Of a stretch of DNA of 64,000 nt, positions 9,160 through 17,141 are shown piece after piece (within the stretch, counting starts at the first letter, position 1; each line of letters opens with the position of its first letter). The notes under the pieces are model-generated. The model was not told the origin of the DNA and did not search any database. It worked only from the letters and a program-made list of their open reading frames with translations. The DNA is from CAWEDP01 sp963807925. Its GTDB lineage: Bacteria; Acidobacteriota; Vicinamibacteria; Vicinamibacterales; CAVVIG01. The stretch spans positions 1,178,001-1,242,000 of the forward strand of contig CAWEDP010000002.1 of NCBI GenBank assembly GCA_963807925.1, written 5' to 3'. A program made the translations under genes and the position numbers.

Positions 9160-9555
9160 ATGCCGACGCCATCGCCGGAGCGCCGATACGAGTTCAGTCC
9201 AGACCAGAACGCCATCTTCTCCAGGCTCGCCGGGGCGATGCGGTTTGTCGCGATCGTCATGGTGCTGGCGAGCGGGACGGTGGGCATCGCTGCAGTGTTC
9301 ATCGGTCGATCGACGGTGGTCGGGGCCGCGATGGTCGCTCCGTTGGCAATCGCCGTCGCGTTCCTGGCCGCGCAGCTCTATCAGGCGGCCACCCACTTCC
9401 GGCGAATCGTGAGCACTCGGGGGAGCGACGTCGAGCACCTGATGGCGGCGCTCGACGAGATGGCGAACGCCTATCTCACGCAGCGGTGGCTGTGGATAGT
9501 CGCCGCGGTCGCGATCCTGCTGGCTCTGGCCACGACGATGGCCGTCGGTTCGTGA
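9160..9555 (+). CDS. Small membrane protein of unknown function
   Basis: 131 aa. ATG 9160 has a GAGGAG site about 6 bases upstream. Three hydrophobic segments are predicted by eye: MRFVAIVMVLASGTVGIAAVFI, AAMVAPLAIAVAFLAAQLY, and WLWIVAAVAILLALATTMAV at the C-terminus. They flank a short charged loop (RRIVSTRGSDVEHLMAALDEM). I recognise no family. It is transcribed divergently from the phospholipase gene across about 235 bases and convergently with the DUF6178 gene. There is no cofactor or catalytic motif. Confidence 0.7.
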   Translation: MPTPSPERRYEFSPDQNAIFSRLAGAMRFVAIVMVLASGTVGIAAVFIGRSTVVGAAMVAPLAIAVAFLAAQLYQAATHFRRIVSTRGSDVEHLMAALDEMANAYLTQRWLWIVAAVAILLALATTMAVGS

Positions 9556-9587
9556 GCACCGTGAACCGGAGCTCCTGTTGTTACTCC

Positions 9588-11150
9588 TCAAGCCGTCAAC
9601 GCAGACGGCAGTGACTCCACGAATTCGCGGACGGTTGCGATCTGGCTGTTCTCGGCGATGAACTCGAAATCCCCGGCGCCGATCGCACGGCAGCGACGCC
9701 GGGATGCGCCGATGGCTGCGTGCACCACCGGACACTCGTCGAGGAGCGCGCACAGGGCGGCCCAGGACGGCGCGTCCAGCATCACGATGACATCGAGCGC
9801 ATGCCGAGCGCGCCACGGCGCCCGATCGGAGATGTGGCGGCGCAGTTCGCGCCGCAGTCCGTTCAGCCGCAGTTGAATGTCGCGGTCTCTGCCGCGGATA
9901 TCGGTGACGACCTCGATCAGCCGCTCCGCGGTGAAGAGGCAGACGTCGCGATGAAGGAGGGTCCAGCCGACCTGAAATGCTGCGATCAGGTCGCCATCGG
10001 GCCAGTGCCGGGGCCAGTTCTCCAGGCCAAGATTGCCGATCGCCACGGCCGCGTCGGAGGCTTCCCGGGCCGTGAACGCCCGCGCCTGGATGGAGCATCC
10101 GGCGATCAGCGTATTGGCCAGATACGCGACTTCCTGGGCGCCCGCTCCATGAGACTCGACATACGCCTGAATCCACGCGAGGCGCGAGGTGCGCGGATCG
10201 CCGCTCTGGAGCAGCCCCCGCGGTGTTGCCGTGACGACACCCGCCTCTCGCAGAGCCTCGACGACTTCGGCAATTGCGGCCGGCTCGACATCCGGAGCGA
10301 CGTCACGACTTGATTCGCACAATGCACCGACAGGTCCGCGAGTTGCACCGCCCTCCGGCAGGAGCGTGGACCGAATCGCGCGGAAATAGGCCCGCGCGAC
10401 CGGACTGAGCGGCGGCGGATCGCCGTCGAGTCGAAGCTCTCGACCGGCCCGCAGAAACGCGCGTGCCTGCGCCGGCGCAACGTATCCCTGCCTGTCGCGC
10501 CGCGCTTCGCGCGCGCACGCCAGGTCGAACATGTCCTGGTCGACCTCCTCGAGCAGGTTGTGGAACCCGTCCGGCTCGCGAGCGCCAGTCGACAATCGAA
10601 CGCACCGACGCATCGCCCGGCGGAAGTACGCGGAGTGCTCCGCGTCAAGGAACACGAGCAGCTCGACGATCGCATCCCACGCGGCCGTACGCCTCGCTTT
10701 GACGACGTAGCCGCCAATCTCGCACCCGAGATCTCCGCTCGGCTCAGGGCCCCGGACCAGCGCGCCGTCCAACGTCGTAAACGACGACACCGCGGCGCAA
10801 TCGAAGACCGCCGCATGGCGCGCCAGTCCGGCGGTGAAGAGCTCCAGGTCGAGCCCCATGAGCTTCTGCGCGGCAACCGCCGCGCCCGACTCCATCAGCA
10901 CCTCGAGCCACGTACCGAAGCGATCGGCGTCGAACTGCTCGGCCGCGCCTGGCGCGCGAACGCGCCACAGATCGAGATCGAGGACACGCGCGATCTGTTC
11001 AGGCGTGGCGAGCGCCACCAACTCCGCGCAGTCCTCGAGGCCGCAGACTTGAATCACGCGGTGAACGACGTCGGGCTCGAGGTGAGGAACGATCTGCGCC
11101 AGGGCGGGCGTCTTCAGCAGGCGATCGAGGAGGGGCCGCGGCTTCGTCAT
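9588..11150 (-). CDS. DUF6178 family protein
   Basis: 520 aa from ATG 11150; the upstream extension lacks coding character. The opening (PRPLLDRLLKTPALAQIVPHLEPDVVHRVIQVCGLEDC, then LVALATPEQIARVLDLDLW) matches my recollection of DUF6178, a family of unknown function seen in acidobacteria and former deltaproteobacteria. It is cytoplasmic by composition: no signal peptide or membrane segment, rich in Leu/Ala/Arg helices. No catalytic motif is apparent. A region near residues 105-160 (WLEVLMESGAAVAAQKLMGLD) resembles the family's conserved core. It stands alone, convergent with the small membrane protein and divergent from the aldo/keto reductase. Confidence 0.75.
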   Translation of the reverse strand: MTKPRPLLDRLLKTPALAQIVPHLEPDVVHRVIQVCGLEDCAELVALATPEQIARVLDLDLWRVRAPGAAEQFDADRFGTWLEVLMESGAAVAAQKLMGLDLELFTAGLARHAAVFDCAAVSSFTTLDGALVRGPEPSGDLGCEIGGYVVKARRTAAWDAIVELLVFLDAEHSAYFRRAMRRCVRLSTGAREPDGFHNLLEEVDQDMFDLACAREARRDRQGYVAPAQARAFLRAGRELRLDGDPPPLSPVARAYFRAIRSTLLPEGGATRGPVGALCESSRDVAPDVEPAAIAEVVEALREAGVVTATPRGLLQSGDPRTSRLAWIQAYVESHGAGAQEVAYLANTLIAGCSIQARAFTAREASDAAVAIGNLGLENWPRHWPDGDLIAAFQVGWTLLHRDVCLFTAERLIEVVTDIRGRDRDIQLRLNGLRRELRRHISDRAPWRARHALDVIVMLDAPSWAALCALLDECPVVHAAIGASRRRCRAIGAGDFEFIAENSQIATVREFVESLPSALTA

Positions 11151-11335
11151 GGGACTGCGGATAATAGCGGTCCTGTCAGGTGATGAACAGTCTTGAACGC
11201 ACACGCCGGATGACCGACAATACAATTGGAAAGGCGTCGGCCGGCGTCTCCGCCACATTTTGTACATCCCATCGCCTCCACCTTCACTCTCATCGCTGTT
11301 TCGTCCACCTCGCTACGCCGGATTCGAGGACAACG

Positions 11336-12322
11336 ATGCAGAAACGCAGACTCGGCAGGAACAAGTTGGACGTCTCGGCCATCGGGTTCGGCTGCATGGG
11401 GCTGAACTTCGGCTACGGCCAGCCCGTCGACAGGGAGACCGGGATTTCACTCATCCGCAACGCGGTTGACCGCGGCGTCACCTTCTTCGACACCGCCGAA
11501 GTCTACGGCCCGTTCACGAACGAAGAGCTGGTCGGCGAGGCGCTCGCGCCGGTCCGCGACGACGTTGTGATCGCGACCAAGTTCGGCTTCAGGTTCGAGA
11601 ACGGGAAACAGGCGGGACTGGACAGCCGGCCAGCCCATGTCAGGGAAGTCGCCGAGGCGTCGCTGAAGCGACTCAAGACCGATCGCATCGATCTCTTCTA
11701 TCAGCACCGCGTCGATCCGAGCGTGCCGATCGAAGACGTCGCGGGAGCGGTGAAGGATCTGATCCGCGACGGCAAGGTCGGGCACTTCGGTCTGTCCGAG
11801 GCCGGAGTGCAGACGATCCGTCGCGCGAATGCGGTCCAGGCGGTGACGGCGCTGCAGAGCGAATACTCGTTGTGGTGGCGGGAGCCCGAGAAAGAAGTGC
11901 TGCCGGCGCTCGAGGCGCTCGGCATCGGCTTCGTGCCGTTCAGCCCGCTCGGAAAAGGCTTCCTCGCCGGAAGGATTGACGAGAAGACGACGTTCGCAAG
12001 CTCCGACTTCCGCAACCTCGTCCCGCGCTTCACGCCGGAGAATCGGAAGGCGAATCTCGTCTTCGTCGAGTGGCTGAAGCAGTTCGCGGCACGCAAGAAC
12101 GCAACGCCTGCGCAGATCGCGATCGCGTGGTTGCTGGCGCAGAAGCCGTGGATGGTTCCGATTCCGGGCACGAAGAAGCTGGATCGGCTCGAGGAAAACC
12201 TTGGCGGAGCGTCAGTCGAACTCACGTCGGACGATCTCCGGGAAATCGAGCGTGCGGCCTCGCAGATCACCGTGCACGGCGCTCGTTACCCCGAACAACT
12301 GGAGCGACTGACCGGCCGCTGA
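11336..12322 (+). CDS. Aldo/keto reductase
   Basis: 328 aa from ATG 11336, with CGAGGA just upstream; the longer frame to 11180 is not supported. This is an NADPH-dependent (alpha/beta)8 barrel reductase of carbonyls. The catalytic tetrad is visible: Asp and Tyr in FFDTAEVYG (about D49, Y54), Lys in ATKFGF (about 84) and His in YQHRVDP (about 124). The C-terminal nucleotide-binding IPGTKKLDRLEENLG is also intact. Length is normal for the AKR13-like, YajO/IolS-type group. Substrate is unknown. It is divergent from the DUF6178 gene across 185 bases, which must hold both promoters; I see no clean consensus there. Confidence 0.93.
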   Translation: MQKRRLGRNKLDVSAIGFGCMGLNFGYGQPVDRETGISLIRNAVDRGVTFFDTAEVYGPFTNEELVGEALAPVRDDVVIATKFGFRFENGKQAGLDSRPAHVREVAEASLKRLKTDRIDLFYQHRVDPSVPIEDVAGAVKDLIRDGKVGHFGLSEAGVQTIRRANAVQAVTALQSEYSLWWREPEKEVLPALEALGIGFVPFSPLGKGFLAGRIDEKTTFASSDFRNLVPRFTPENRKANLVFVEWLKQFAARKNATPAQIAIAWLLAQKPWMVPIPGTKKLDRLEENLGGASVELTSDDLREIERAASQITVHGARYPEQLERLTGR

Positions 12323-12426
12323 AGGATCCACCACGGCCATCACGAGTGGCAGAAATCGGACCTGCGCGCTCGATGGCCGTCTGCACCGCCGGCTGCTCAT
12401 GGACAGCCAGTACGATCGAGCCGCGC

Positions 12427-15096
12427 TCAGAACTGGAACTGCATGCCCACGTCCACTTTGCGCGGGTTGAAGACGAGCGTCGGCTGGCCGAAGAACGGGG
12501 AGGTCATCGTGCCGCTGTAGCCGCCGTAGTTGGCATGATTGGTGAGGTTCTGGGCGTTGACGTAGAAGCCGACGCGGAAGCGCGGCTGACCGTTGAGCGC
12601 GACCGTATCGACTTGCGGCGCCCCGTTCAGGTTGATGATGCGGATGCCGGGCGGCAGCGCCCCGCCCCGCTTGCCGAACTGGAACGAGTAGCTCGCGTTG
12701 GCGTTGAGGGTCCATTGACCGTCGGTCCGCAGGGTGTTGCGGCCGGTGTCGGCCGGCCGATCGTTGAAGATGAGATCGCCGTTGTCGTCGTGACCGGTCA
12801 GGATCGTGTACGGCGTGCCCGTCGCGAAGTTCAGGCTGGCCTGTGTCTGGAGGTTCTTCACCGTCTGGCCGATGAAGGTGACGAACATGCGGTGACGGAC
12901 GTCGCCGGGAGCCGGGCCCCACTCGGTCGCGAGCGTGCCGGTCGAAGGCGGGTTGAACGGGCCGTCCGAGTTGTTGTCCAAGAGGCTGTACTGGTACTGG
13001 CCGATGAAGAAGAACCGGGACCAGTCGATCCGCGGCGCGTTGGGCGGAAGCACCGGCGGGGGCAGATTCCCGATCTGATAATTGAAGCCGATGGTGTGCT
13101 GTCGCGCGCTCCCGTCCGACACAGCCGTGACGATGTTGCCGAACAGGGGATCGGGGCGCACGCCGTCGATCGGTGCGTTGAGGTTGGTCCCGCGGGCGAT
13201 GTTCTCTCGCCGCATGTATGTGTAGAGCAGACCGAGGCGCAGCTTCGGTGTGAACGTCTGGTCGGCTGCCAGCGTCACTCTGCTCGAGCGAGGCAGCTGC
13301 CAGCCGGAGCCGAGCAGATATCGATTGACCGGCAGCACCGTGCCGACGTCGCCGGGATTCGGGTACGCGGGATCGACGATGTCGACCTCCTGCTGCCGGA
13401 AGCCGTCGACGCGCAGCGTCTGCTCATAGGTGTTCTGATCGAGCCAGTCGTAGAAGACGCCGGTGCTCGCGCGAAGCGTGGTCCGGCCGCTCCTGGAGGG
13501 CGCCCAGGTGACGGCGAAGCGCGGCCCGATCGCGGCGAAGTCGTGGACGTGCGTCTGCAGCTCGTAGCGGAGCCCCGGGCTGAGCGTCAGGCTCCGGCGG
13601 ATGCGAATATCGTCCTGAACGTACCATCCGCCACGAAGGTCCGTGTAGTCGATCACCGGATCGCCAATGCGCCGCGTATAGCTGCGGGGCGTGCCGGCCA
13701 GGTATGCGTCGGCGCTCTCGAACGTGTAGGTCCCGAGGTAGTTCGAGGTGAGATCCGAGCGGACCCATCCGCCCTCCAGGGCGATGCCGGTGCGCACGGA
13801 ATGGATGCCACGGATGTAATCGAGATCGGACTGGAGATTGATCAACTTCGAATCGCGCCCGCCGGCCACCTGCGCGCCGCCGCTCGTGAACGCATCGTTC
13901 ACGCGAATCGTCGGCGCTTCGAGCGCCGAGTGCTGCTCGTTGTGCAGCACGTTGACGTTCACCCGGCTGTTGACGAAGAAGCGCCGGCCGAGGGGGCCTG
14001 CCTCCTGCACCCGGACGGTGTACGACCGGTCGAGGGTCGAGAAGGCGCGCTCGGGCAAATCGTACGCGCCGACGCCGAGGTTTTCGGCCGCGTTCCGGCT
14101 CGTGTAGAAGCCGATCCGCAGCGTCTGATCCCGCGTGATCGCGTCGTCGAACTGCACCGACACGTTGACGCGGTCGCGCGGCGTCCGCAGCGTCAACGCC
14201 TCCGAGCGGACGCCGGTCGGCAGGGCGGCGTTGAGGTTCGGCGTGTCGTACCAGGTCATGCCGTCGAGCGACACCGAGAACGAGTTCTTCTGCGGCACGA
14301 TGGAGCCGCCGAAATTGAACCCGTAGTTCTCCGTCTGTTCCGGCCCCTTGGTCGGCGTGAACGGACTGCGCCCGCTGAACGCGCCGTCGCGCAGGCTGAA
14401 CCGGCCGGCGCCCCGTAGAGGGCCCACTCCGGGCTGCGTGATGATTTCGACGAAGATCGCGCCCGCGTTGTGATTCTCGGCCGCGAAGGTGTCGCGCGTG
14501 ACGTGAATCGACTTGATCTGGGACTTGGGCGGCAGATCGCCGCCTTCGAAGCTGTCGACGCGAATCACCGCGCCGGCGCCGGCCATGTCGAGGAGCTGCT
14601 TCCTCATTTCTTCCGGGTTGTCCGACAGCGCGTCGATCTGCTCGCGCGTGAGCGCCGAGCCGAACGTCGTCTTCGCGTCGGCGGCGGCTTCCTGCTTGTC
14701 GCGGCCCACGGTCACCTCGTCGCGCAACCGGGCGATCGCCAGTACAATCGTCGCTCTGGTGTCGCCCGGTCGCACGCGGACGTCCTTGAGAACGTTCGTG
14801 TCGAACCCCGGAAAGGCGGCCTGCACCACGTAGCGGCCCGGCGCGAGGCCGGAGACGGACGCCACGCCTTGATCGGACGTGGTCACGGCCGCTGGCGAGA
14901 TGGCGCGCGTGGCGGGTTCCTGGCCGTCTACCTTCACTGTCGCTCCCGGCAGCACGGCGCCGGTCTGATCCTCGACGGTGATGAGGAGCCGCCCGTCCCG
15001 CCGTGTCTGCGCATCGAGGAGGGACGGAACGAGCAGGCAAGCGGCCAGCAAGACGCTGACGAACGCCGGCGGTCGCCGATCCGCCTCGCCGCTCAT
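12427..15096 (-). CDS. TonB-dependent receptor, Oar-like
   Basis: 889 aa. Signal peptide (about residues 1-30, ending LLDAQ), then a carboxypeptidase-regulatory beta-sandwich domain (about 36-115: LLITVEDQTGAVLPGATV ... APGRYVVQA), a plug-like region (about 145-230) and a long outer-membrane barrel with many aromatic-rich strands (GWYVQDDIRIRRSLTLSPGLRYE and similar). The protein ends in ...MQFQF, the terminal Phe expected for Bam-dependent barrels. The ATG overlaps the stop of the upstream secreted-protein gene (ATGA), so translation is coupled. Substrate unknown: Oar-like receptors in this phylum take up or export peptides and polysaccharide products. No TonB/ExbBD genes are nearby. Confidence 0.9.
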   Translation of the reverse strand: MSGEADRRPPAFVSVLLAACLLVPSLLDAQTRRDGRLLITVEDQTGAVLPGATVKVDGQEPATRAISPAAVTTSDQGVASVSGLAPGRYVVQAAFPGFDTNVLKDVRVRPGDTRATIVLAIARLRDEVTVGRDKQEAAADAKTTFGSALTREQIDALSDNPEEMRKQLLDMAGAGAVIRVDSFEGGDLPPKSQIKSIHVTRDTFAAENHNAGAIFVEIITQPGVGPLRGAGRFSLRDGAFSGRSPFTPTKGPEQTENYGFNFGGSIVPQKNSFSVSLDGMTWYDTPNLNAALPTGVRSEALTLRTPRDRVNVSVQFDDAITRDQTLRIGFYTSRNAAENLGVGAYDLPERAFSTLDRSYTVRVQEAGPLGRRFFVNSRVNVNVLHNEQHSALEAPTIRVNDAFTSGGAQVAGGRDSKLINLQSDLDYIRGIHSVRTGIALEGGWVRSDLTSNYLGTYTFESADAYLAGTPRSYTRRIGDPVIDYTDLRGGWYVQDDIRIRRSLTLSPGLRYELQTHVHDFAAIGPRFAVTWAPSRSGRTTLRASTGVFYDWLDQNTYEQTLRVDGFRQQEVDIVDPAYPNPGDVGTVLPVNRYLLGSGWQLPRSSRVTLAADQTFTPKLRLGLLYTYMRRENIARGTNLNAPIDGVRPDPLFGNIVTAVSDGSARQHTIGFNYQIGNLPPPVLPPNAPRIDWSRFFFIGQYQYSLLDNNSDGPFNPPSTGTLATEWGPAPGDVRHRMFVTFIGQTVKNLQTQASLNFATGTPYTILTGHDDNGDLIFNDRPADTGRNTLRTDGQWTLNANASYSFQFGKRGGALPPGIRIINLNGAPQVDTVALNGQPRFRVGFYVNAQNLTNHANYGGYSGTMTSPFFGQPTLVFNPRKVDVGMQFQF

Positions 15097-15935
15097 CGGC
15101 GGATCCCGAACCGTTTCGGGTCGATCCGCGCATTCAGTCGGAACCGATCGAAGATGGTCTCTTCAACCGTGTCCGGGCCGATGGCGCGGCGCAGCCGGAA
15201 CGGAAGCTTCACGCCGTCGACCTCCCGATAGTCCGCGAAGTAGAGGCGATTCTCCGGCGGCGGCGCATCCGCCCGGTCCGGTCCGCGCGCGGGGCCCACG
15301 CCCCGACCCCCGGCTGGCGGCGGTCCCTGCCAGGTGAGCAGCACCGGCAGGTGCGTGTCTCGAGAGACGAAAAAGCGGAGCGTGAGGTTGGGCGCGCCCT
15401 TGCCCTCCAGCACGTCCGCCATGCCCTCGGGAGCTTCGGCCTGGCCGACATAGGTGAACGCGAGCGGGTAGCTCGGAAAGGAGGTGGCAAACATTCCAAG
15501 CATCAGCCGCGCGAAATCCTGTTTGAGGCCGACGACGCGCGCACGGTTCGCGGCCGCCAACTGCTCGGCCGTCGGCGGCGACGGTCCGCCGGGGCGCCCG
15601 GCCGGCGGTCCGGCGTTGGGCGGCTCCTGGATCGGATCGTCCCCGTTGAAGCCGAGCGTCGTCGGTCCGCTTCCCTGCGCGGGCACCTCGTCCTTCCGCG
15701 CGTATTTGGCGGGCAGCTCGATCGCGATGTCGAATTCGATGGGAACAAGATTCTCACCGCGAATCTGGCGCGTCCGGCCGGTCGCCGTCAGCGTCCTGAC
15801 GGCCGCCAGGCGCGAGTCGCCCCCGAGCGCCATGCGCGCGCCGGCGAGCACGGCGTCGGGATTGGGGCGCGGATTCTGAGCGGGCAGCAGTGCCGTGCTG
15901 GAGACGAGGAAGATGATGGCAATGAGCCTTGACAT
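15093..15935 (-). CDS. Secreted protein, possibly outer-membrane lipoprotein-sorting-like fold
   Basis: 280 aa from ATG 15935, whose product begins with a signal peptide (MSRLIAIIFLVSSTALLPAQ). The body has a LolA/RseB-like feel: an N-terminal ALGGDSRLAAVRTLTATGRTRQ strand region, and near the end LYFADYREVDGVKLPFRLRR, typical of proteins that accompany acidobacterial TonB receptors. A Gly/Pro-rich insertion (about residues 100-125) and a second one (about 215-235) interrupt it. Its stop overlaps the receptor's start by four bases (ATGA), so the pair is likely one functional unit at the cell envelope. The fold assignment is tentative. Confidence 0.65.
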   Translation of the reverse strand: MSRLIAIIFLVSSTALLPAQNPRPNPDAVLAGARMALGGDSRLAAVRTLTATGRTRQIRGENLVPIEFDIAIELPAKYARKDEVPAQGSGPTTLGFNGDDPIQEPPNAGPPAGRPGGPSPPTAEQLAAANRARVVGLKQDFARLMLGMFATSFPSYPLAFTYVGQAEAPEGMADVLEGKGAPNLTLRFFVSRDTHLPVLLTWQGPPPAGGRGVGPARGPDRADAPPPENRLYFADYREVDGVKLPFRLRRAIGPDTVEETIFDRFRLNARIDPKRFGIRR

Positions 15936-16019
15936 GTTGGCTTTTAGACACCGCTGACTGTCGTTCGGCCGGACCTGGATCCCACAACGGTCACGCACAA
16001 GCACGACACCGCAACTGCG

Positions 16020-16124
16020 CACAACAAGTCAGAACCCGAGTTGTTCGTGGAGTTTGCCGATCGCGTTCCCGAATGGTGCGTCGTCATTGGCCTCATCGGC
16101 ACCGGACAAGAGATCCACGTCGGC
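16020..16124 (+). pseudogene. Remnant of a DUF2075 (Schlafen-associated ATPase/helicase) gene
   Basis: One reading frame encodes SEPELFVEFADRVPEWCVV directly followed by IGLIGTGQEIHVG, which matches the conserved central part of DUF2075 proteins (pattern ...PDW-VVIALVGGGQEI..G). Homology-like sequence stops on both sides. There is no start, Walker motif or remaining domain, and no trace continues past the HVG. It is therefore a scrap of a much larger gene of a class often carried on mobile or defence islands. It lies just outside the left repeat of the tRNA-Pro island, so it probably belonged to an earlier insertion at the same site. Confidence 0.6.
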
Positions 16125-16213
16125 TGGCTGATCGGTCAGCTTGAAGAACGTGCTCAAGAGGTGCTTATCCAGGACCTTGACGCGCCGCTTCGACCCATTT
16201 CTGGCAACGTCCC

Positions 16214-16252
16214 AAAAAACGAAAGGCCGGGAATCCCGAAGGAAGACCGGCC
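16214..16252 (-). terminator. Rho-independent terminator, probably the original tRNA-Pro terminator
   Basis: On the minus strand a GGCCGG ... CCGGCC hairpin (16247-16252 with 16225-16230) is followed by TTTCGTTTTTT. It lies directly beyond the truncated tRNA-Pro copy, at the place where the terminator of the intact tRNA would have stood before the island entered. Confidence 0.6.
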
Positions 16253-16267
16253 CATTTTTGCGATTTC

Positions 16268-16313
<46 letters not shown>

Positions 16314-16503
16314 TCGAGTTGAGCCTCACCGATTTGCAAACGATTTCGCATCTCTCCGGACTCGGGTCGCAACCGGGTAGCGGCTCGGAAGTGCCAGCGG
16401 CCCACCTTAGCCGGCCATCGCCGACATGGTGAACGCGAGACCCGAAGACGCAACACGCGGGCCAGCTTGTTACCCCACGCTGCGCGGTGCTACTGTGATC
16501 GCT

Positions 16504-16728
16504 ATGACATTGAAGGCTCGAGTGAAGGCCGGCCGGCTGGTCGTTGACGAACCCACAGACCTGCCCGAAGGAACGGAAATCGAGCTGCTGGCTCTCGATC
16601 CCGGAGATTGGCTCGACGAGGACGATCGTGCCGCCTTGCATCGGGCTCTGAAAGAATCCGACGAAGACATCAAGGCGGGCCGTCTCATTGACGCGGACGT
16701 GATCCTTCGCGAACTTCGATCGCGTTGA
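16504..16728 (+). CDS. Antitoxin of a ParE/RelE-type pair
   Basis: 74 aa. ATG 16504 is chosen; an in-frame GTG nine bases earlier is possible and no clear ribosome site helps. The N-terminus (MTLKARVKAGRLVVDEPTDLPEGTEIELLALD) resembles the short beta-rich DNA-binding part of AF2212/AbrB-like antitoxins. The C-terminal half is acidic and helical (DDRAALHRALKESDEDIKAG), as expected for the toxin-wrapping part. Its stop overlaps the TTG start of the next gene (TTGA), which keeps toxin synthesis tied to antitoxin synthesis. It is the first gene inside the left end of the tRNA-Pro island. Confidence 0.72.
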   Translation: MTLKARVKAGRLVVDEPTDLPEGTEIELLALDPGDWLDEDDRAALHRALKESDEDIKAGRLIDADVILRELRSR

Positions 16729-17024
16729 AGAACCGCCGCGTCCGCTTCACAGCCACTGCGCAGGAACACGTTCGGCGGGAGGAGGCCTGGTGGCTGGCCA
16801 ATCGCGACCACCCCGACGTGTTCGCCGAGGAACTCCAACAAGCGCTCCAGATCATCACGGCGCTTCCGGGTGCCGGAACTCTCTACAATCAGTCGTCCTC
16901 TCCCGGCGTCCGCCGCGTCTACCTCAGGAGACTCGCCGCCCATCTCTATTACACGTTCGACGACACCAGGGTGATCGTTCGCGCTCTCTGGGGCTCGCGT
17001 CGCGAACGCGGCCCGCGGATTTGA
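16725..17024 (+). CDS. ParE/RelE-superfamily toxin
   Basis: 99 aa from a TTG overlapping the antitoxin stop. It has the compact RelE/ParE layout: RVRFTATAQEHVRREEAWW (strand-helix), two helices (FAEELQQALQIITALPGAG), then strands VRRVYLRRLAAHLYYTFDDTRVIVRALWG, ending with the SRRERGP tail common in ParE toxins. Family members poison gyrase or cleave mRNA on the ribosome; sequence alone does not say which. Together with the preceding antitoxin it would stabilise the island or act as an abortive-infection switch. Confidence 0.8.
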   Translation: MKNRRVRFTATAQEHVRREEAWWLANRDHPDVFAEELQQALQIITALPGAGTLYNQSSSPGVRRVYLRRLAAHLYYTFDDTRVIVRALWGSRRERGPRI

Positions 17025-17141
17025 CGTTCAACGGTGTGATGACTGCGACCATGGCGGTCCGAGCATGGCCCCGCGACGGGTTCAAGCCTGACGTTCATTG
17101 TGTGGGCGGTCACCCTCAAGTAACCTTGTTCGCATTCCCTG

